The position numbers were made by a program, and so were the translations under genes. 23,037 nt of DNA from a virus. The notes below the pieces were generated by a model. The model saw only the letters and a program-made list of their open reading frames with translations. It did not search any database and was not told where the DNA came from. Shown one piece after another: positions 1 to 5,210 of this stretch (positions are counted from its first letter, which is position 1; every line of letters begins with the position of its first letter). Where the stretch lies: IMG/VR virus record IMGVR_UViG_3300024260_000055, positions 1 to 23,037 of that record; one strand, 5' to 3'.

Positions 1-665
1 CGACTTTAACTAAACCGTGGAGTTACTCAGCGCTAACAGCGTTCGAGACGTGCCCACGTAGATACCAACTGACACGAGTAACTAAAGAGGCTCACGAGAA
101 ACAACACGAAGCATCGCTTTGGGGTAATAAAGTACACAAGCACCTCGAGGACTACGCTAATGGTACAGCGCAACTACCTAAAGACTTACAGAAGTACAAG
201 AAGTACGTGGATAAGATATTCACATACGAAGGTAAGCGGTTAGTTGAGCAACGTATGGCTATCAACAACAACTTCAAGCCTACCAAGTGGATGGCGAAGG
301 ACGTATGGTGTAGAGGTATCGTTGACATCGGTGTAGTAGGCTCGAAGACAGCGTACTTACTAGATTGGAAAACGGGCAAACACAAGCCGGACTCTAACCA
401 ACTTAAACTGTTCGCCGCATTGGCGTTCATCTACTACCCTTGGGTAGACAAGGTGGTAACAGGTTTCATTTGGCTTAAGTTCGGTAAGTTTGACAAGGCA
501 GTATTCACTAGAGATGACATCACAGACATTTGGGCTGAGTTTTTACCTAGGACTAAGCGCCTAGAGATAGCATTTGACACCGATAAGTGGCAAGCCAAAC
601 CGTCAGGACTGTGTCGCAATTGGTGCCCGGTCGGTAGTAAGCTATGTGAATTTTGTGGAGTATAG
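1..665 (+). CDS. Cas4/RecB-type PD-(D/E)XK nuclease with cysteine cluster (5' partial)
   Basis: The reading frame is open from base 3 and runs off the left edge; about 220 residues are visible and probably only a few are missing. Numbering from the first visible codon, the fold signature is YSALTAFETCPRRYQ (8-22), GNKVHKHLE (41-49), E83, then the core GIVDIG (D108) and LLDWKTGK (D121, K123), with Q133 beyond it. This is the PDDEXK_1 / Cas4-like exonuclease pattern. C17 plus C204, C208, C215 and C218 at the extreme C-terminus resemble the Fe-S cluster of Cas4 and AddB, which uses one N-terminal and three C-terminal cysteines. A GTG at 207 is not the start, because strong motifs lie upstream of it. 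It probably processes DNA ends during replication or recombination. It is first in a run of three different nucleases. No cas genes are nearby, so a CRISPR role is not suggested. Confidence 0.85.
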   Translation, partial: TLTKPWSYSALTAFETCPRRYQLTRVTKEAHEKQHEASLWGNKVHKHLEDYANGTAQLPKDLQKYKKYVDKIFTYEGKRLVEQRMAINNNFKPTKWMAKDVWCRGIVDIGVVGSKTAYLLDWKTGKHKPDSNQLKLFAALAFIYYPWVDKVVTGFIWLKFGKFDKAVFTRDDITDIWAEFLPRTKRLEIAFDTDKWQAKPSGLCRNWCPVGSKLCEFCGV

Positions 666-668
666 ATT

Positions 669-968
669 ATGGGTATGACACCTGAAGGTAAAGTTAAAAA
701 GAAAGTCAAAGACTATTTAGTATCAATAGGTGCGTGGTACTACATGCCGGTTTCAAACGGCATGGGACGTTCGGGATGTCCCGACATCTTAGTGTGTTAC
801 AAAGGTCGCTTCATGGCTTTTGAGACTAAGGCACCCGGTAAGTTAAAGAACACAACTCCAAACCAAGACCGAGAGATAGAAGGTATTAATAATGCAGAGG
901 GTCTTGCTATTGTAGTTGACGACGTTGAACAAGTTAAGGAGGTAATCAATGCCCAAGACATCGGCTAA
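669..968 (+). CDS. VRR-NUC domain nuclease
   Basis: This 99-residue protein is a stand-alone VRR-NUC fold, the PD-(D/E)XK variant found in phage proteins and in FAN1. The catalytic pattern is visible as GCPDILVCY (P38, D39) followed by FMAFETKAPG (E52, K54) and a downstream Q66. The N-terminal TPEGKVKKKVKDYLVSIGAWYY is the usual opening helix and strand. Length is normal for the phage stand-alone form. GGAG at 657-660 serves the ATG at 669; the ATG at 675 is an alternative start. It follows the Cas4-like nuclease by three bases and overlaps the HNH gene by 20 bases, so it is translationally coupled to both. A structure-selective or Holliday-junction nuclease role is inferred from the family, not from this sequence. 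Confidence 0.85.
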   Translation: MGMTPEGKVKKKVKDYLVSIGAWYYMPVSNGMGRSGCPDILVCYKGRFMAFETKAPGKLKNTTPNQDREIEGINNAEGLAIVVDDVEQVKEVINAQDIG

Positions 969-1221
969 GTCGCTTAAAACCAAAGCGGCATACAACAAGA
1001 AACCAAGCGTGCAAGCTAAGCGCGTGGCTCAGAACAAAGCACGACGACACGCTATAGCAAAAGGTACAGTTACGAAGGGAGACGGTAAAGACGTTGACCA
1101 CAAGAAACCTTTAGCTAAGGGCGGTAGTGCCAAAGACTCAAACACTAGGGTAGTTACCCAAAAAGAAAACAGAGGGTGGCGCGCGAAAAACCCGGAGATG
1201 TACAAAAAAGGGAGAAAGTAA
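949..1221 (+). CDS. small HNH-type endonuclease
   Basis: A 90-residue basic protein. Its first 40 residues are Lys/Arg-rich and lack an obvious fold. A compact HNH-like beta-beta-alpha core follows: DVDHKKPLAKGG (H51), SNTRVV (N65) and KENRGW (N74). This is the H-N-N form common in short phage HNH proteins. No CxxC zinc knuckles are present. AAGGAGG at 936-942 gives a strong ribosome binding site six bases before the ATG. The gene starts inside the end of the VRR-NUC gene, and its stop directly abuts the next ATG. Such proteins can act as nicking or packaging-associated endonucleases. With no terminase in view, a role in replication or recombination is the more cautious guess. Confidence 0.75.
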   Translation: MPKTSAKSLKTKAAYNKKPSVQAKRVAQNKARRHAIAKGTVTKGDGKDVDHKKPLAKGGSAKDSNTRVVTQKENRGWRAKNPEMYKKGRK

Positions 1222-1458
1222 ATGATAGCAAACGATAGGCAAGTCAGCGGTGCACACTACCAGACTGAGATACAGCCTTGGGACTTTATAGTCGCAAACA
1301 AACTCGGTTACTTGGAGGGCAACATCATTAAGTACGTGTGTCGCTACAAAGAAAAGAACGGTATTGTAGACCTACATAAGGCACAGCACTACTTAGAGAA
1401 GTTAATCGAGGAGACAGAACATGTTGGTTTGGAAAAAGAAGAGGGCGCTAGTACTTAA
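1222..1458 (+). CDS. DUF3310 family protein
   Basis: A 78-residue protein matching the phage DUF3310 pattern throughout: HYQTEIQPWDFI near the start, GNIIKYVCRYKEKNG in the middle, then DLHKAQHYLEKLIEE. The family is widespread in phage early regions and is sometimes annotated as nucleotide-kinase-like; its biochemical role is not settled. The ATG follows the HNH stop with no gap, and GGGAGA just upstream serves as ribosome binding site. The last 38 bases overlap the start of the SNF2 helicase gene, implying coupled translation. Its place between nucleases and a helicase fits DNA or nucleotide metabolism but proves nothing about function. Confidence 0.8.
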   Translation: MIANDRQVSGAHYQTEIQPWDFIVANKLGYLEGNIIKYVCRYKEKNGIVDLHKAQHYLEKLIEETEHVGLEKEEGAST

Positions 1459-2992
1459 GGTCAAAGAACCGGACAAGATACTCAATGTTATAACGTCAGC
1501 AAAGACGATAAAAGTAAAAGGGGAAACGTTAGTAGCAGTACCCCACAAGATGGACGAAACCAAGGTGCTACGCAGCTTAGGATTTGACGCACCGGCGCCG
1601 ATAAGGCACCACTACGAGTGGCCGGGTAGGTTTAAACCCTTTAAGGCTCAGCTAGAAGCCGCAGCTTTTCTATCTATGTACAAGCGAGCGTTCAACTTAA
1701 GTGAATTAGGTACGGGGAAATCGTTAGCGTCTTTATGGGCGTACGACTACCTACGTAGTATAGGCGATGCAGAGAAATTATTAGTCATAGCTCCGCTGTC
1801 TACGTTGGAACGAACATGGGCAGACGAGTTGTTTAACCACTTTCCACACCTGACGTTCTCAGTTGTGCATGGGACAAGAGAAAAGCGCAAGAAGCTACTC
1901 GCCCTAGATGTGGACGTGTACATTATTAACCATGACGGTGTCGCTATAATCGAAGAAGACCTTCGTACTAGGCCCGACATCGGTCTAGTTGTTGTAGACG
2001 AGATTGCTCAGTGTGCAAGAAACGCGGGTACTGATAAGTGGAAAGTAATTAACACAATAGTTAATAGGCATACACCAAAGCGTGCCTGTTGGGGTATGAC
2101 GGGCACACCGACCCCTAACGCTCCAACTGACGCATGGGCTCAGTGTAAGTTGTTGGTACCTGAAAAGGTTCCGCCTTACTTCAATAGGTTCAAGATGCAA
2201 GTGATGCGTCAGATAACTCAGTTTATATGGCAACCTAAACCCGATGCGCTAGACATGGTCAAAGAGGTTATGCAACCGTCAGTTAGATTCACTAGGGACG
2301 AGTGTGTAGACCTACCCCCTCTAATGTACGAGACCCGACAAGTAAGTTTAACCAAGGAACAGAACAAGGCCTACAACGAAATGCTTACCCGCTTGCGGAC
2401 TCAAGCAGACAGTGGTGCCATCACAGCAGTTAACGAAGCGGTTAAGTTAGGCAAGTTAATACAAATAGCGTGTGGTGTTGTCTACGCCGATGACGGTACT
2501 GAGGTGACTATACCTTCTAACCCACGCATCCAAGAAACAAAAGATATTATCAGCGCGGCTGAAGGTAAAGTAATTGTGTTCGTACCTTATGTATCGTCAG
2601 TCAAGATGGTCTCGAGGGAACTAGCTAAGCACTTCACGGTAGAAACTATTTACGGTGGAGTTAGTAAGAACGAGCGCGACCGTATATTCGGAGACTTCCA
2701 AAAAGGGAAAGACCTTAAGGTTATAGTAGCCCAACCGGCTGCGATGTCACATGGTCTGACCCTGACAGCGGCTAGTACTATCGTTTGGTACTCGTGCGTA
2801 ACATCTAACGAAACATTCGAGCAAGCTAATGGTCGTATCAACAGACCGGGGCAGAAAATGAATAACTTTATCATCATGCTTGAGGGGACAAAAGTCGAGA
2901 AACGTATGTACGCAAGGCTCAAGAACAAACAAAAAATGCAAGGTGCGTTGCTTGATGAAATAAAAGCACACAGAGGCGAACATATAGCTTGA
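1421..2992 (+). CDS. SNF2-family (SF2) DNA helicase/translocase
   Basis: A 523-residue protein with the full set of superfamily 2 motifs: Walker A ELGTGKS (G97-S101), motif Ia LLVIAPLSTL (120-129), motif II VVVDEIA (D193, E194), motif III MTGTPTPN (226-233), and in the second RecA lobe VIVFVPY (384-390), HGLTLTAA (444-451) and motif VI QANGRINRPGQ (468-478). The last has the QxxGRxxRxGQ spacing typical of SNF2 enzymes. The length is that of a minimal two-lobe enzyme with no accessory domains, as in other phage SNF2 proteins. It should translocate on double-stranded DNA using ATP and may help replication, repair or recombination. GAGGAG near 1409 serves the ATG, inside the DUF3310 gene. A promoter for the next operon overlaps its stop codon. 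Confidence 0.93.
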   Translation: MLVWKKKRALVLKVKEPDKILNVITSAKTIKVKGETLVAVPHKMDETKVLRSLGFDAPAPIRHHYEWPGRFKPFKAQLEAAAFLSMYKRAFNLSELGTGKSLASLWAYDYLRSIGDAEKLLVIAPLSTLERTWADELFNHFPHLTFSVVHGTREKRKKLLALDVDVYIINHDGVAIIEEDLRTRPDIGLVVVDEIAQCARNAGTDKWKVINTIVNRHTPKRACWGMTGTPTPNAPTDAWAQCKLLVPEKVPPYFNRFKMQVMRQITQFIWQPKPDALDMVKEVMQPSVRFTRDECVDLPPLMYETRQVSLTKEQNKAYNEMLTRLRTQADSGAITAVNEAVKLGKLIQIACGVVYADDGTEVTIPSNPRIQETKDIISAAEGKVIVFVPYVSSVKMVSRELAKHFTVETIYGGVSKNERDRIFGDFQKGKDLKVIVAQPAAMSHGLTLTAASTIVWYSCVTSNETFEQANGRINRPGQKMNNFIIMLEGTKVEKRMYARLKNKQKMQGALLDEIKAHRGEHIA

Positions 2993-3017
2993 CACGTTCG
3001 TACTAGTAGGGTATTCT
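2989..3017 (+). promoter_or_regulatory. sigma70-like promoter
   Basis: A perfect -35 box TTGACA (2989-2994) is followed by exactly 17 bases and a -10 box TATTCT (3012-3017, four of six matches to TATAAT). It overlaps the helicase stop codon and lies about 40 bases before the AlpA-like gene, giving a leader of roughly 30 bases. The spacer contains the 8-bp palindrome TACTAGTA (3001-3008), a possible regulator site. It would let host RNA polymerase transcribe the downstream ssDNA-binding genes. Confidence 0.72.
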
Positions 3018-3056
3018 TGTACTCTCTTGAACACATACGGAAGGATTTAGACTTAT

Positions 3057-3242
3057 ATGAACTTACTTAGACCGGAAGAAGTTTCGGAAAAATTAGGAAT
3101 TACGAAGGGCGCTTTACCGGCTCTACGTAGGCGTGAAGTTAGTTTTCCCCAACCTATAAGAGTCTCTCAAAAGGTTCTTCGTTGGGACGAGGCTGACATT
3201 AACAATTGGTTAGTAAACAAAAAGGAGAGCAGTAATGGCTAA
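3057..3242 (+). CDS. AlpA/MerR-like helix-turn-helix DNA-binding protein
   Basis: A 61-residue protein with the layout of the AlpA / HTH_17 family: LLRPEEVSEKLGIT forms the first helices, GALPALRRREVSFPQP the recognition helix and turn, then a wing and the ending WDEADINNWL. Family members act as excisionases or transcription regulators. AAGGA at 3041-3045 is the probable ribosome binding site. It is the first gene behind the promoter at 2989-3017 and overlaps the next gene by eight bases. No integrase is in the window, so excisionase activity is not supported over a regulatory role. Autoregulation through the spacer palindrome is conceivable but unproven. Confidence 0.75.
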   Translation: MNLLRPEEVSEKLGITKGALPALRRREVSFPQPIRVSQKVLRWDEADINNWLVNKKESSNG

Positions 3243-3636
3243 AGCAAGTGAAATGGATGATGGTTCTTTATTGAAACTATTCATCGCACTGCGCGACCGT
3301 AGAGCCCGAAGAAAAGCGGACTACAATGCGGACGATGCAGGAGACAAAGATAAACAGAACAACATTGAAGTAGAGTTCCTAAAACGTTTTAACGAACGGG
3401 GTATAGACAACGTGTCCTCCAAGGACTCAGGTACGGCGTATCGCTCCACAAGAGTATCGGCATCAGTTGCTGACTGGGACGCTTTGCTTGAACACATCAA
3501 AGCGGATAACGCATGGGAGATGTTGGAACGTAGGGTTAACAAGACGGCTGTACTTCAATACAAAGAAGAAAACGAAGACTTACCACCCGGTGTGAACTGG
3601 AACGAAACCCAAGTGGTTAACTTTAGGCGTAAGTAA
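3235..3636 (+). CDS. phage protein of unknown function in replication module
   Basis: A 133-residue hydrophilic protein that I cannot assign to a named family. The N-terminal third is charged and probably helical (KLFIALRDRRARRKADYN). A central stretch ending WDALLEHIKADNAWEMLERR also looks helical. The C-terminus, YKEENEDLPPGVNWNETQ followed by VVNFRRK, resembles the ends of other small phage proteins encoded beside ssDNA-binding genes, but this is from memory only. AAGGAGAG lies just before the ATG, inside the AlpA-like gene. The stop is one base from the next ATG, so it is co-translated with its neighbours. No catalytic motif, membrane segment or cysteine is visible. A role accessory to the ssDNA-binding proteins is inferred from position only. 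Confidence 0.7.
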   Translation: MAKASEMDDGSLLKLFIALRDRRARRKADYNADDAGDKDKQNNIEVEFLKRFNERGIDNVSSKDSGTAYRSTRVSASVADWDALLEHIKADNAWEMLERRVNKTAVLQYKEENEDLPPGVNWNETQVVNFRRK

Positions 3637-3637
3637 T

Positions 3638-4513
3638 ATGAGCGACATGATTGAATTAGACGCAGGCTTACCTGCACACCTAAAAGACACTTTCAGTGGT
3701 ACTAACCCGTTCGCAGCGGCAGGTAGCACGGAAGGGTTCAAACAACTTACAATTAAATCACCATCGTTCTACGTGAGTAGTAACGGAATGAGAGAAGAAA
3801 TAGGAGTGGACACGTTAGACATAGTGATACTAGCGGCGAACCCCAACAAATCTAAAGTGTACTACGCTGATGGGTTTGAAGACAGTGGTTTCGTTAAGCC
3901 TACATGTTACTCCAACGACGGGGCTGCTCCTTCGGATAACGCTGATGCACCTCAATCTAAGAAGTGTGCCATCTGTCCTCACAACCAGTGGGGCTCACGC
4001 ATAACCGACAAGGGTGGTAGAGGTAAACTATGCTCAGACTCTATGCGACTGTGCGTTACCCCTTTCGATAACGTAGGTGAGCCGATGCTACTTAAGGTAA
4101 CGTCGTACGCACTGAAGACCCTAGGGCAATACGGTGCGCAGTTATCCAAGCGTGGTGTTGACCCTAAGTACGTAGTAACTCAGCTAGGATTTAATTCCCA
4201 AGGTGACTACCCATCGCTGACGTTCAAAGCAATACGCTTCGTCGAAGAAGATGAGTTAAAAAAGATAGACGAACTAGTCAAGACAGAGAGCGAAACCATC
4301 GATAAGATTATCGGTGTAGTTGACTCCCCGATTGATAATGTAGGGGGGTTCGCGATAGCCCCTAAGGTAGAAGAAAAGGCTGAAGAAGCGCCGGTGAAGG
4401 TTGAGCCTAAGCCGGAAGTAAAAAAGGAACCGGAAGAACCTAAGCCAAAAGCTAGTGTAGAAGACTTCGACGACATAGAAGAAGCACTAGATAACTTAGA
4501 TTTTGACGATTAA
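3638..4513 (+). CDS. Cys-cluster phage protein with SSB-like acidic C-terminal tail
   Basis: A 291-residue protein with three parts. Residues 1-215 are a folded region with a probable metal site: C90, then CAICPHNQWGS (C110, C113), then GRGKLC (C132), with C139 further on. The CxxCPxNxxGS...GKxC signature recurs in phage proteins beside replication genes, usually without a function. Residues 242-272 are a Lys/Glu/Pro-rich, probably disordered linker. The protein ends EEALDNLDFDD, almost the same as the end of the next gene product (NEALDGLDFDD). This body-linker-acidic-tip layout is that of ssDNA-binding proteins; E. coli SSB ends DFDDDIPF. A DNA-binding or recombination-partner role is inferred. 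The ATG has only a weak ribosome binding site, so it probably depends on coupling with the gene before it. Confidence 0.75.
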   Translation: MSDMIELDAGLPAHLKDTFSGTNPFAAAGSTEGFKQLTIKSPSFYVSSNGMREEIGVDTLDIVILAANPNKSKVYYADGFEDSGFVKPTCYSNDGAAPSDNADAPQSKKCAICPHNQWGSRITDKGGRGKLCSDSMRLCVTPFDNVGEPMLLKVTSYALKTLGQYGAQLSKRGVDPKYVVTQLGFNSQGDYPSLTFKAIRFVEEDELKKIDELVKTESETIDKIIGVVDSPIDNVGGFAIAPKVEEKAEEAPVKVEPKPEVKKEPEEPKPKASVEDFDDIEEALDNLDFDD

Positions 4514-4539
4514 CATTCAAGTAAAAAAGGAGAAACACC

Positions 4540-5121
4540 ATGGCTGAAATAGCTAATTATTCGTTTAACAACGTAAAAGTAATGTGGACTAAACTGCAAG
4601 CAGACAAACCCGAAGCACCATACCAAGGGGAAGGCACTAGTAATTGGACAATCCAAGTGGTACTAGACGACGCTCAAGCAGACAAGTACAAAGACACGGG
4701 CTTATTCCCTAAGTTCAAGAGAAACCAAGAACACGACCTAGTACTAGAAGACGGGCTTAAGCAAGTGAAGCTTAAGAAGTCATCTACGTTTGGTGTAGGC
4801 GGTAAACCGAAGCGCCCTGTAGTAGTTGTAGACATCTACGGCAACCCGATAACTGACCTTATAGGTAACGGTTCGGTTTGTAATGTGCAGTGTTCAGCAC
4901 ACGTTTGGTCAAGAGACGGTAAGCAAAACACGTCACTAGAACTACAAGCGGTACAAGTTGTAGAGTTAGTAGTCTACGACGAAAACGGTGGCGGTGATGA
5001 CGAAGTAGAACTAAAATTCGACTTCCAGAAGCAAAAGAAGGTTGACATTAAAGACGTTAAAGCCCCAGTAGAAACGGACAACATCAACGAAGCCCTAGAT
5101 GGTTTAGACTTCGACGACTAA
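4540..5121 (+). CDS. putative OB-fold ssDNA-binding protein (DUF2815-like)
   Basis: A 193-residue protein resembling the DUF2815 / phage ssDNA-binding family. It opens YSFNNVKVMWTKLQADKP, has the predicted strand NWTIQVVLDD, and a central run PVVVVDIYGNPI then LIGNGSVCNVQ, typical of this OB-fold group. The C-terminal 45 residues are acidic or charged and end NEALDGLDFDD. Such proteins coat single-stranded DNA during replication and recombination and use the acidic tail to contact polymerase, helicase or nuclease partners. AAGGAG seven bases before the ATG is a strong ribosome binding site, in keeping with an abundant product. The gene closes its operon: a strong intrinsic terminator follows 14 bases after the stop. 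The family assignment is by pattern recall; the SSB role is well supported by length, tail and context. Confidence 0.82.
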   Translation: MAEIANYSFNNVKVMWTKLQADKPEAPYQGEGTSNWTIQVVLDDAQADKYKDTGLFPKFKRNQEHDLVLEDGLKQVKLKKSSTFGVGGKPKRPVVVVDIYGNPITDLIGNGSVCNVQCSAHVWSRDGKQNTSLELQAVQVVELVVYDENGGGDDEVELKFDFQKQKKVDIKDVKAPVETDNINEALDGLDFDD

Positions 5122-5135
5122 GTGCGGTAATACGG

Positions 5136-5160
5136 AAGCCGGGGTTCGCCCCGGTTTTTT
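5136..5160 (+). terminator. intrinsic terminator with UUCG tetraloop
   Basis: The arms CCGGGG (5139-5144) and CCCCGG (5149-5154) close on the very stable loop TTCG and are followed directly by six T residues. The lower stem can extend by pairing AAG with the first T residues. It sits 14 bases after the ssDNA-binding gene and should end the operon that begins at the promoter near 3000. Confidence 0.93.
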
Positions 5161-5168
5161 ATGCTCTA

Positions 5169-5193
5169 TAAAAAGTCCACCGTGGACTTTTTA
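5169..5193. repeat. perfect 25-bp palindrome before the primase gene
   Basis: Two 12-base arms, TAAAAAGTCCAC (5169-5180) and GTGGACTTTTTA (5182-5193), are exact inverted copies around a single central C. As RNA the end could fold as AAAAAGUCC / GGACUUUUU with a five-base loop, an A-tract and U-tract layout that could stop transcription from either side. As DNA it has the form of a dimeric regulator operator. It lies 9 bases after the UUCG terminator and 18 bases before the primase start. The sequence cannot decide between operator and second terminator. Confidence 0.75.
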
Positions 5194-5210
5194 AACTAAC
5201 TAGGTGGAAC

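Noticed and set aside
1-665. CRISPR-related system suggested by the Cas4-like nuclease.
   Set aside because: No repeat-spacer array and no other cas gene is present; Cas4-like nucleases are common in phage recombination modules.
3057-3242. Excisionase and therefore a temperate prophage.
   Set aside because: The AlpA fold also serves plain regulators, and no integrase, attachment site or repressor is visible in the window.
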